Assembly (NCBI RefSeq): GCF_024198215.1
Contig: NZ_JAKCFA010000002.1
Location: 434,001 to 498,000, forward strand
Reading direction: 5' to 3'
DNA length: 64,000 nt
Source of the DNA: Myxococcus qinghaiensis
GTDB lineage: Bacteria; Myxococcota; Myxococcia; Myxococcales; Myxococcaceae
Every line of letters starts with the position of its first letter. Position 1 is the stretch's first letter. Below are positions 42,979 to 50,469 of the stretch, piece after piece. A program made the translations under genes and the position numbers. The notes beneath the pieces were generated by a model. It was not told where the DNA came from and searched no databases. It saw only the letters and a program-made list of their open reading frames with translations.

Positions 42979-43015
42979 CATGACGACTCCATGCCTTTGT
43001 CATGGTTCTGTCATG
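42979..43015. promoter_or_regulatory. Possible operator with three GTCATG half-sites
   Basis: CATGAC at 42979, TGTCATG at 42998 and TGTCATG at 43009. The last two are a direct repeat 11 bp apart (one helical turn) and the first is inverted. It lies in the 326-bp divergent gap (42914-43239), which otherwise shows nothing. Confidence 0.3.
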
Positions 43016-43239
43016 TCGCACCGCCGATTTGACTCATGGCGTCGAGAGCGGCGCACAGCGTCATCGCGCCCGACGCACACCGCCAAGCCCAGGGGCCGGC
43101 ATCGGCGTGTGGGCCCTGCAAGCCCGTCGTTTCGTCATCCGCCATGTCTCTATTCACCCCCGGTATGAATTCCGATTGAGCATGGGCGCGAGTCCGTGGT
43201 CGGCTCCGCGGCGCAACCCCATGCAAGGAGTGGCTGACC

Positions 43240-43722
43240 ATGAAGCGCATCCTGTTGTTGCTCCTCACTGCCTTCGCGCTTGCCTGCGCGGGGCCGGACG
43301 CCCAGGACACCGACGAACTGGGGCAGCTTTCGAGCGAGCTGGCCGCCGGCAGCGTCACCTCCAGTCCCTCGACCGTTCGCATCAACCTGAACGAAGCGTA
43401 TACGGGCACGACGACCATCTGCTGGAACACGAGCGGCACCTCCACGGCGGAGATATGGCTGAGCATGAATGGGCTCCCTGAAACGCTCTTCGCCCGAGGC
43501 CAGAGCGGGTGTCAGGACGCGACGTGGATCGTCTCTGACAACACCTACGAGTTCCGGCTCTATGCGGAGATGACGCACACCACGATGCTGGGCTTCACCA
43601 CGGTTGTTGGAGAGGGCTACTACGGCCCCACTGAGCCGGTGTGTCCTCCCTCCTGCAGGTCAGGCTTCCACTGCTGTCCCGGAGAGAGTGTCTGCAAACG
43701 CATCACCTTCCCTTGCGATTGA
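43240..43722 (+). CDS. Small lipoprotein with C-terminal cysteine knot-like segment
   Basis: A 160-residue predicted lipoprotein. The lipobox is FALAC (C16), and AAGGAG lies about 9 bp before the ATG. The middle (residues ~40-120) is Thr/Ser-rich beta sequence (SSPSTVRINLNEAYTGTTT, IWLSMNGLPETLF) with the feel of an Ig-like fold. The last 30 residues hold six cysteines (CPPSCRSGFHCCPGESVCKR...C), a compact pattern like secreted granulin- or knottin-type modules. No function is apparent. It ends at a strong stem-loop. Confidence 0.7.
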   Translation: MKRILLLLLTAFALACAGPDAQDTDELGQLSSELAAGSVTSSPSTVRINLNEAYTGTTTICWNTSGTSTAEIWLSMNGLPETLFARGQSGCQDATWIVSDNTYEFRLYAEMTHTTMLGFTTVVGEGYYGPTEPVCPPSCRSGFHCCPGESVCKRITFPCD

Positions 43723-43747
43723 TGCTGGACGCGTAGAGCCCGGTCAT

Positions 43748-43768
43748 GCCCCCGGCGATTCCGGGGGC
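43748..43768 (+). terminator. Terminator hairpin
   Basis: GCCCCCGG / CCGGGGGC perfect 8-bp stem with loop CGATT, 25 bp after the preceding stop. Confidence 0.7.
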
Positions 43769-43820
43769 GTGGTCGGGACTGGGCACCCTGCACGACCCGC
43801 TCGTCCTCCACCCAGGGGCC

Positions 43821-43839
43821 TGTGACCTCGGAGGTCACA
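43821..43839. promoter_or_regulatory. Perfect 19-bp palindrome, probable operator
   Basis: TGTGACCTCGGAGGTCACA: 9-bp arms around a single central base. It lies 142 bp upstream of the next gene start (43982) and just after a terminator, a typical place for a dimeric regulator's binding site. Confidence 0.5.
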
Positions 43840-43981
43840 CGGATACCGGGTGCGTGACACGGATGGCTACGGGCCTTCGCGTGGACTTGAAGCTTTGCAC
43901 ATCCTCGCCAGCGCCATCTGGAATGGCACCGCCACTGCACTCCCGAGGGCCTTCCCCCGTAGTTACACCTTGGAGTCGTGC

Positions 43982-44572
43982 TTGCGTAATCGTCTGCTCA
44001 GTGTGTTTGCCGTTGTCGCCGCAGTGCTCTTCACCTCCGGGCCCGCCGCCTGGGCCGGAGAGTCCCAGCCGAGCGGCGTTGATGCCAAGGCCCTCATCGA
44101 TGCCGCGCACGCGGCCAAGGTGCCCATCAACGTCGAGGAGATTGTCTCGGCGACGTCCAAGAACGTCACCTTCGTGGGCACCAGCATCGCGGGCTTCGAG
44201 CAGGTGCCCGCCACCGAGTTCCCCAACGGAACGGACGTGGCCTTCGCCTACGTGGACTTCCCGGCCGCCGGAATCCCCGCTGGCTACTACCGGCTGAAGA
44301 CCCATGCCGCGAGCGACGACGTCACCGTGGGGGCGTACCCGGGCACCACCGAGTTCATCTCCCTGGACGGAAAGGTCGTCGCCCGGCTGCCGTCGAGCAT
44401 CGACACCCACTCGCTGGAGGTCCCCAACCCGCTGCCGTTCCCCCGGACGGTGGTCGAGGCCTCCATCGACGAAGTGCAGGCGTGGAAGATCACCATCACC
44501 GTCAGCGTCACCGTCCGTTGCCCGAACGGGTCCACCATCACCGTCCGGGTGTCCGTCACCATCCGGGGCTGA
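43982..44572 (+). CDS. Small exported protein of unknown function (TTG start)
   Basis: A 196-residue exported protein. The TTG at 43982 is chosen because GGAG lies 6 bp upstream and a clean signal peptide begins there (RNRLLSVFAVVAAVLFTSG, cleavage near AAWA, residue ~25); an earlier ATG would place 44 unlike residues before it. The mature protein is beta-rich (VPINVEEIVSATSKNVTFVG, FISLDGKVVARLPSSIDTHS) and closes with alternating Val/Thr strands. Two cysteines at most, so no obvious disulfide scaffold. No family recognised. Confidence 0.6.
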   Translation: MRNRLLSVFAVVAAVLFTSGPAAWAGESQPSGVDAKALIDAAHAAKVPINVEEIVSATSKNVTFVGTSIAGFEQVPATEFPNGTDVAFAYVDFPAAGIPAGYYRLKTHAASDDVTVGAYPGTTEFISLDGKVVARLPSSIDTHSLEVPNPLPFPRTVVEASIDEVQAWKITITVSVTVRCPNGSTITVRVSVTIRG

Positions 44573-44755
44573 GTCCCAGTTGAAGAAGTCAGCGGCGGGA
44601 GGCAGGCCAACGCCGCCTCCCGCCGTGAAGCAGCCCTCGCTCGACGTGATTGCGACCACCGCCCGTACGGGCCGAGTGTTGTTTGCATCCGTCGCCGCCG
44701 CGCAGTCAGGCTCGCCCCCTCCCGCGTCGTACGCTGGCGCTGACGCAGCAGCGTC

Positions 44756-45115
44756 GTGTCCCAGCTGCAGCGCGCGAGCGCGGTGGTGCGCGGGCTGCTG
44801 GGCGTGGTCTTCGAGCTCGAGTCGACGCGCGAGTGGACACATCGCGGCGTCGAGGGAGCACTGGAGGGTTCGCTGACCGAAGTGGATGGAGGCGAACCCT
44901 GGGGCGCCGCCGGAACGGAGGAGCTCGCACACCTCCAAAGATGGTCATCCATGTCTGGCGTTCTTGATTCGCTCCAAGCACTCGGCGTCGACATTGCCAT
45001 TGTCACGATGACCGGTGTGGGATTGGAGCGCTCGCCCGCCTGGAAGCTCATGAGCCTGACTGGCAATGGCTTTCCATCAGGTCACCTGGACACTCGTGGA
45101 GACAGGCGGGTTTGA
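44756..45115 (+). CDS. Possible small protein of unknown function
   Basis: A 119-residue frame from a GTG. The first ~30 codons show the strong third-position G/C of real genes (SQLQRASAVVRGLLGVVFEL); the second half has weaker codon bias and includes IAIVTMTGVGLERSPAWKLM. No ribosome-binding site stands out. The change in codon use near 44940 coincides with falling GC before the radical SAM gene, so it may be the end of an older gene fused to new sequence. It could be non-coding. Confidence 0.35.
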   Translation: MSQLQRASAVVRGLLGVVFELESTREWTHRGVEGALEGSLTEVDGGEPWGAAGTEELAHLQRWSSMSGVLDSLQALGVDIAIVTMTGVGLERSPAWKLMSLTGNGFPSGHLDTRGDRRV

Positions 45116-45302
45116 CGGGAAATAGGGGACTTGCAATTTGAAAGCGACCCCTGCCAATCTAATGAAAGACGTTGCCGGGGCTTAGGCCACGCTTGAAACG
45201 TCCAGCAAATAATTGCCATTTCAAGAATCCGAAGCGCAGGCGCACCTGAGCACCTGTTGGCTTTCCCGCGCCCACAGTTCGTCAATCCTACAGTTGGTGA
45301 AA

Positions 45303-46742
45303 ATGGACTCCACTTCCCCCGTGAATCTTCTGAAGCGGTCGCCACACGACGACAAAGCGCACGTTCTACATCCAGCGCTGGAACCAGGGGCGAAGCACTG
45401 GGTGCCATCTCGCTATAACATTCGCGCCTCCGCGCAGGATGGCCGGCTCATCATCTGGAACACCCTGCGTGGGTCCATGAGTGTCTTCAAGGCCGAGCAG
45501 GCGGAAACCGTCATCTCCATGCTCAGCCAGAAGGGCTTCGAGGCTCCGCAGCGGGACCTCGTGAAGTACCTGGTGGAGAGAGGCATCCTGATCCAGAGGG
45601 GCGTCAACGAATACCGCCAGGTTCAGCTGATCTACGGGCAGCAGCAGTTTCGGCCGGATGTCCTGCAGCTGATCCTCCTGGCGTCCGAGGATTGCAACTT
45701 CCGCTGCCAGTACTGCTACGAGAAGTTCGAGCATGGCACGATGCACCCGTTGGTTCGCACGGGCATCAAGCGCATGGTCGAAAAGCGCCTGCCCCAGCTC
45801 CGCAATCTGCACATCGAGTGGTTTGGCGGGGAGCCACTCTATGGCCTTTCGGCCATCGAGGATATCGCTCCCTGGGTCCGCGACATGGCGGAGAAGCACG
45901 GGGTTCGGTACAGCAGCGCCATGACGACCAATGGCTATCTGCTGACCCCAGACGTCGCCGACAAGCTGCTCTCCTGGAGACTCAACCACTTCCAGGTCAC
46001 TCTGGATGGCCCCGCCGAGCACCACAATCAGAGCCGGCCAGCCCGCGATGGCAGTGAAACGTTTCAGACCATCTTCAACAACCTGAAGTCCCTGGCGAAG
46101 CGAAAGGACGACTTCAGCGTCCTGCTTCGCGTCAATTTTGCTCCAGGCAATCACGAGGACGTCCCGCGACTGATGGACCAGGTCCGCCAGGAACTGGGTA
46201 CGGACTCTCGCTTCCGCTTTCACTTCCATCCGGTGGGCCGCTGGGGCGGAGCCAATGACGCCAACGTCGAGGTCTGCGGCAGCAGCGGATTCGACATCAG
46301 CGCTCAGCTCAAGGCCGAAGCCAATGAGCGGGGGCTCCAGGTGGAGACGCTCCGGGGACTGAACCTCCCCGGCGCACAAGTGTGCTACGCGGCCCGGCCC
46401 TACAACCTCATCATTGGTGCGACGGGGAAGGTCATGAAGTGCACCGTCGTCCTCGACACGGATGAGCGCAACATCGTCGGGCAGATCCAGCCCTCTGGAG
46501 AGATGACGCTGGACCCGGACAAGATGGGACTGTGGACCGAGCCGGCCTTCGAGTCGGACAACCAGTGCAAGAAGTGCATCATGCTGCCCAACTGCCAGGG
46601 CATCTCTTGTCCGCTGGTCCGGATGCAGACCGGGGAGTCCCCCTGCGTTCCGACGCGCCGTTATGCCAAGCGCCAGATGCTGGAGACCTTGAAGTATGTC
46701 GACAACGGCAAGGTCAAGCAGGTCCCAGCAATGACTCGCTAG
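45303..46742 (+). CDS. Radical SAM/SPASM peptide-modifying enzyme (RiPP maturase)
   Basis: A 479-residue enzyme expected to install radical-based crosslinks in the adjacent peptide. Residues ~33-115 form an N-terminal recognition-like region (SRYNIRASAQDGRLIIWNTL, LVKYLVERGILIQRGVNEYR). The radical SAM core carries CNFRCQYCY (C131, C135, C138, the [4Fe-4S] cluster that cleaves SAM) and GGEPLY at 175-180. The C-terminal SPASM domain has the seven-cysteine layout: C361, then GKVMKC (C380), C422-x2-C425-x5-C431, C436 and C448, for two auxiliary clusters. This is the set seen in thioether-forming sactipeptide and ranthipeptide maturases. The ATG at 45303 is the first before family similarity; GC is lower than in the surroundings. 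Confidence 0.9.
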   Translation: MDSTSPVNLLKRSPHDDKAHVLHPALEPGAKHWVPSRYNIRASAQDGRLIIWNTLRGSMSVFKAEQAETVISMLSQKGFEAPQRDLVKYLVERGILIQRGVNEYRQVQLIYGQQQFRPDVLQLILLASEDCNFRCQYCYEKFEHGTMHPLVRTGIKRMVEKRLPQLRNLHIEWFGGEPLYGLSAIEDIAPWVRDMAEKHGVRYSSAMTTNGYLLTPDVADKLLSWRLNHFQVTLDGPAEHHNQSRPARDGSETFQTIFNNLKSLAKRKDDFSVLLRVNFAPGNHEDVPRLMDQVRQELGTDSRFRFHFHPVGRWGGANDANVEVCGSSGFDISAQLKAEANERGLQVETLRGLNLPGAQVCYAARPYNLIIGATGKVMKCTVVLDTDERNIVGQIQPSGEMTLDPDKMGLWTEPAFESDNQCKKCIMLPNCQGISCPLVRMQTGESPCVPTRRYAKRQMLETLKYVDNGKVKQVPAMTR

Positions 46743-46805
46743 CCCGATCCCCACGAGCTTCCTGGACGCATCGGAAGGAGGACACCCCTTCCCTGCCCAG
46801 GTTTC

Positions 46806-46826
46806 CAAGTCCCATTGGGGGACTTG
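46806..46826 (+). other. Intercistronic hairpin between maturase and precursor peptide genes
   Basis: CAAGTCCC / GGGACTTG, a perfect 8-bp stem with loop ATTGG, in the 111-bp gap. It could stop most read-through from the maturase, or protect a processed precursor mRNA, so that peptide and enzyme are made in different amounts. Confidence 0.55.
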
Positions 46827-46853
46827 CCATGTAGTACGCAGGAGAGCACTCAC

Positions 46854-47036
46854 GTGTCGAATGAACTGATGAAGAATCCGCAGCACGTCTTTGAAGTGGT
46901 GGAGCTGGATGATGCCATGCTCACCAACGTGGTGGGCGGCCTCGCTGATGCCCCCGTGGTCGACGCCGACCTCTACTGCCCTACCACGAACTCGGGTTGC
47001 AACTTCGTTGCCGGCTGTGGTGGCAAGGGAGCCTGA
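46854..47036 (+). CDS. RiPP precursor peptide with double-glycine leader, 60 aa
   Basis: A short gene started by a GTG with GGAG 9 bp upstream. Leader residues 1-29 end ELDDAMLTNVVGG, matching the LSxxELxxIxGG-type sequence cut by C39 peptidases. The 31-residue core begins LADAPVVDADLYCPTTN and continues SGCNFVAGCGGKGA, with three cysteines at core positions 13, 20 and 26. It lies between a radical SAM/SPASM enzyme gene and a convergent peptidase-containing exporter gene, so it is almost certainly their substrate. Cys-to-carbon thioether links (sactipeptide or ranthipeptide type) are the expected modification, but acceptor residues cannot be read from sequence. I do not recognise this core. 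Confidence 0.82.
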   Translation: MSNELMKNPQHVFEVVELDDAMLTNVVGGLADAPVVDADLYCPTTNSGCNFVAGCGGKGA

Positions 47037-47044
47037 TTGAAGTC

Positions 47045-47060
47045 CCGTCGTTCGCGACGG
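47045..47060 (+). terminator. First hairpin after the precursor peptide gene
   Basis: CCGTCG / CGACGG around a TTCG loop, 9 bp after the stop. It may stabilise the 3' end of the peptide mRNA. Confidence 0.5.
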
Positions 47061-47065
47061 CACGA

Positions 47066-47107
47066 AGCAGAGCCGCCGGGTGCAGCATGCACCCAGGCGG
47101 CTTTGCT
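47066..47107. terminator. Strong terminator after the precursor peptide gene
   Basis: A long stem: AGCAGAGCCGCC pairs with GGCGGCTTTGCT, then GGGTGCA / TGCACCC around a GCA loop, followed by GTTTCC. It separates the peptide gene from the convergent exporter gene. Confidence 0.8.
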
Positions 47108-47236
47108 GTTTCCTGCGTCTGAACCAGGGCGGCTTCGACGAGTCTGGCGGAAGGGGCCCGGCACCGCCATCCAGGCGCCCCATTCTGACCTTGTCCGCGC
47201 GTCGTCCCGTTCGAAGTGCCCGTACCGCGTGAGGCA

Positions 47237-49480
47237 TCACGCCGCGGACTTGTGCTCCACGCTGTGCTCCAGCTGGGCAAGCACGAGCTGCGCATAGAAC
47301 CCCTTGCGCGCGAGGAGCTCCTCATGCCTGCCCACCTCAAGCACCCGCCCCGCCTCCATCACCACGATGAGGTCGGCGCGGCGGACGGTGCTGAGCCGAT
47401 GGGCGATGACAATGCGCGTGCAGCACAGCGAGGCCAGGGAACCCTGCACCTGGCTTTCGGTGATGGCGTCCAGCGCACTGGTGGCCTCATCCAGCAGCAG
47501 CACGGCAGGCTTGCGCACCAGGGCTCGTGCCAAGGACAGCCGCTGCCGCTGACCTCCCGACATCGACAGCCCGCGATCCACCAGCAGCGTGTCGTACTGC
47601 ATGGGCATGCGGAGGATGTCCTCGTGAAGATGGGCCAGCTTCGCCGCATCGACCACGCGCTCCAAGGGGATGTCCGGATCGTTCAGCGTGATGTTGTCGC
47701 GCAACGACGAGTTGAAGAAGGCTGGCTCCTGGAGCACGGTCCCCAGCTGGCCGCGCAGCGCGCGCAGGTCCAGGTGGCTCAGCTCAACGCCGTCGTAGAG
47801 CACGCGTCCGCTCGTCGGCAGGTGCAACCCCATCAAGAGATTGGCCATTGTCGACTTCCCCGCCCCCGAGCGCCCGACGATGGCCACCATCTGCCCCGGC
47901 TCGATGCGCAGCGAGACGTCCTGGACGACGAGTGACGACGTAGGACCATAGCGGAAGCTCACCTTCTCCAGCTCGATGGCGCCCTGGAGCTTCAACGTGG
48001 CCCCCGCACTCCCTGGCGGCTGCTCGGGACTCGTATCCAGCACCTCGTTGATGCGCTCCAGGTAGCCCCCCAGCAACTGGAACTGTCCCGCCGTGCCAAT
48101 CAGGCTGGACAGCGGCATGAGCAGCGCCCCCGCCAGCGCATTGAGGCTCAGCATGGTTCCCAGCGTCAGTTGCCCTTCCAGCACCTGCCAGGCGCCCACA
48201 CTCAGGAGCAGCAGCGGCGAAGCCAGGCGCAACATGCCGATGACCGAGTCCAGCCACAAGGTCAGCCGCCCCCGTGCCAAGGAGACGTTCAACACGTCCA
48301 CGAAGAGGTGTGAGTAGCTCTCCACCGAACGCCGCTCCACCCCGAAGGCCTTCAGTGTCTGCATGCCCGTAAGCATCGACATCACGTAGCCCTGGTTGCG
48401 AGCGTCCAGCTCCAGGCTCTGGGTCAGCAGGCTGCGCCGTCGTTCACGTGTGCTCACGAAGACGAGCACCTGGGCCAACCCCAGCCCCAGGACAATGAGC
48501 CCCATGGATGGGCTGGCCGTGAGCAGGAGCACCAGATAGAGCAGCACCAGGGTGCCATCCAGCACGGTGGAGATGGCGGTGGAGGAGAGGATCTCCCGCA
48601 CCGTGGTCTGGACGCTCATGCGCATCATGAGGTCCCCCGCTGGCCGTAGCTGGAAGAAGGAGTACGCCAGGTCGACCAGGTGATCCAAGAACCCCAGCGT
48701 CATCCCGGAGTCCAGGCGCGCACGCAACTCCAGGAGCAGATGTCCTCGGATGATCGACGTCAGCAACTGGAAGACGACGAGCGCGGCCAGCGCCACGGAC
48801 AGCACACCGAGGAGATGGTAGTCGCCACGCGGTACCACCCGGTCCACCACCATGCCCATCAGTGCCGGCACAGCCAGCGCGAAGATCTGCAGCGCCGCCG
48901 ACAGCACCACGATGCGCCCCAGCGTATCTGACTGCCCGAGCAACGGCAGGAGATAGCGAAACACGCCCTCGCGCTCGGCGGCGAGCTTCTGGAAGTCCTC
49001 GGCCTTCTCGAAGAGCAGCACCACCCCCGTGAAGTGCTTGCCGAAGGTCTCCAGCGCAAGCCGACGAGGTCCCTGCGCCGGGTCGATGAGGTGTACCGCG
49101 CCCCCTGCCATCCTCTCGAATACGACGTAGTGATTGAAGCCCCAGTGCAAGATCGCGCCCGTGGGCAGGAAACTCAGCCGATCCAGGTCGAGGGAGACCG
49201 CCCGCCCGCGCAGCCCCAGGCGACGCCCTGCGTCCAGCAAGGTCCGGGCGGTGATGCCGTCACGACTGGAACCCGTGACCTCTCGCACCGCGTCCAGGCT
49301 CATCTCGCGGCCGTGGTAACCCAACACCATGGCCAGGCAGGCGGCTCCGCAATCCGTGGCCGACAACTGCCGCACTTCGGGGAGACGACGCTGGGTCAAC
49401 CTGGGCTGCAGGCGCTTCAGGGCGGGAAATCGCTCCAGGAGGCCACGCTTCGGCCCAGAGGGCATCTGTTCAGTCATCAT
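47237..49480 (-). CDS. Peptidase-containing ABC exporter (C39/PCAT type)
   Basis: A 747-residue exporter that removes GG leaders and pumps the mature peptide out. The C39 peptidase domain (residues 36-165) has oxyanion Q38, catalytic C44 in QLSATDCGAACLAM, H117 in FNHYVVFE and D133 in IDPAQG. The membrane domain (~185-475) has six helices. The nucleotide-binding domain shows Walker A GRSGAGKST (536-544), signature SMSGGQRQR and Walker B AVLLLDEATSALD. All catalytic elements are intact. The start overlaps the adaptor stop by 11 bp, so they are coupled. Its partner substrate is the GG-leader peptide encoded convergently 200 bp away. Confidence 0.95.
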   Translation of the reverse strand: MMTEQMPSGPKRGLLERFPALKRLQPRLTQRRLPEVRQLSATDCGAACLAMVLGYHGREMSLDAVREVTGSSRDGITARTLLDAGRRLGLRGRAVSLDLDRLSFLPTGAILHWGFNHYVVFERMAGGAVHLIDPAQGPRRLALETFGKHFTGVVLLFEKAEDFQKLAAEREGVFRYLLPLLGQSDTLGRIVVLSAALQIFALAVPALMGMVVDRVVPRGDYHLLGVLSVALAALVVFQLLTSIIRGHLLLELRARLDSGMTLGFLDHLVDLAYSFFQLRPAGDLMMRMSVQTTVREILSSTAISTVLDGTLVLLYLVLLLTASPSMGLIVLGLGLAQVLVFVSTRERRRSLLTQSLELDARNQGYVMSMLTGMQTLKAFGVERRSVESYSHLFVDVLNVSLARGRLTLWLDSVIGMLRLASPLLLLSVGAWQVLEGQLTLGTMLSLNALAGALLMPLSSLIGTAGQFQLLGGYLERINEVLDTSPEQPPGSAGATLKLQGAIELEKVSFRYGPTSSLVVQDVSLRIEPGQMVAIVGRSGAGKSTMANLLMGLHLPTSGRVLYDGVELSHLDLRALRGQLGTVLQEPAFFNSSLRDNITLNDPDIPLERVVDAAKLAHLHEDILRMPMQYDTLLVDRGLSMSGGQRQRLSLARALVRKPAVLLLDEATSALDAITESQVQGSLASLCCTRIVIAHRLSTVRRADLIVVMEAGRVLEVGRHEELLARKGFYAQLVLAQLEHSVEHKSAA

Positions 49481-50414
49481 GGGGAAAGAGCGCCTTCAAT
49501 CCAGGAATCAATGTCAGGAGAATGGGCTCGACCCGGACCGCGGCTTCGGCTCGCGCTGGCATGCCATCGAAATAGCCAAAGATGCGTCCATCGCTGGTGA
49601 AGGTGTGCGAGGGCACGCGCGCCCGGACCAGGACGATGGGCCCAACGGTCTTCACAGCGTCGGCCTGGTCCTGCCCCAGATAGCGCTGCAGTTCATTGGG
49701 GCCAATGATCTGGTCGCCGACGGTCTCGATGCGCAGCTCGTGGTAATCGTATCGGAAGCCATCCAACTCCACCCGGAGAGTCATGCCTGGCCGAAGGAAG
49801 GGCCGGTAGTAACCGGGGAGGAAGGCAAGGAGATGCACGGACGCATCGTCATCCGCGAGCGAGGCCACTCGCGTGCCCGACGCGAGGAACTGGCCCGGCT
49901 GGATTCTCAAATCTCCGACCACGCCCGCCACGGGAGCTCGCAGGGAACGCGCCTCCAGGCGGGCCTGCGCGAGTTCGCGCTCGGCGCGGAGTGTCGTCAA
50001 GGCCTGACGCGAGGACTCATCCAACGGGTCCCTCATGTAGCGCACGAGGTGCAGTTCGAGCTCGCGCTGGAGGCGAGCCAGGGTGTTACGCTCTTCTTCG
50101 GCCTGCAATGTCACCAACGGCTGTCCCGCCACGACATGCTGACCGGGTTGGACCTCGATGGCGGCCACCACTCCGCCGCTGGGCGCCGTTACCTCCGTGC
50201 GACGATCCAGTCGAACGAGCGCGGGCCCGGAAGCGAACTCGGAGATGGATCCCAACAGGCAGAAGAGCCCACCTCCGAGCAGGAGCGCGGCCAGCAGCCA
50301 GTAGGTCCACCGCGTCCAGGAGGGTGCCAGATGGAGCACATCTCCCTCCTGGCGACGGTAGTGTCGATAGTACTCGACCGCCTGCTTTCGAAAGATGGAT
50401 GGCTTTTCTTCCAC
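49470..50414 (-). CDS. HlyD-family membrane fusion protein (exporter adaptor 1)
   Basis: A 314-residue periplasmic adaptor. One N-terminal membrane helix (residues ~40-62, YWLLAALLLGGGLFCLLG) is followed by paired biotinyl-lipoyl-like halves (VTAPSGGVVAAIEVQPGQHV and RAPVAGVVGDLRIQPGQFL), a short helical hairpin and a beta-barrel. The GTG at 50414 is preferred: GGAGGAG lies upstream and codon bias weakens before it. An ATG at 50504 would overlap adaptor 2 by 35 bp. It should link the C39 exporter to an outer-membrane channel; none is encoded here. Confidence 0.88.
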   Translation of the reverse strand: MEEKPSIFRKQAVEYYRHYRRQEGDVLHLAPSWTRWTYWLLAALLLGGGLFCLLGSISEFASGPALVRLDRRTEVTAPSGGVVAAIEVQPGQHVVAGQPLVTLQAEEERNTLARLQRELELHLVRYMRDPLDESSRQALTTLRAERELAQARLEARSLRAPVAGVVGDLRIQPGQFLASGTRVASLADDDASVHLLAFLPGYYRPFLRPGMTLRVELDGFRYDYHELRIETVGDQIIGPNELQRYLGQDQADAVKTVGPIVLVRARVPSHTFTSDGRIFGYFDGMPARAEAAVRVEPILLTLIPGLKALFPHDD

Positions 50415-50469
50415 GGTGCTCTCTGCTCCTCCCAACGGCGCGGGTGAATCCACCGGCTGGGGAACTCGT

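Noticed and set aside
43835-45066. Two overlapping minus-strand frames opposite the small exported protein
   Set aside because: Ser/Arg/Thr-rich shadows; the plus-strand frame has a signal peptide and ribosome-binding site.
45366-47240. 624-codon minus-strand frame over the radical SAM and peptide genes
   Set aside because: Lacks motifs, crosses the strong terminator at 47066-47107, and the plus strand holds intact Cys clusters.
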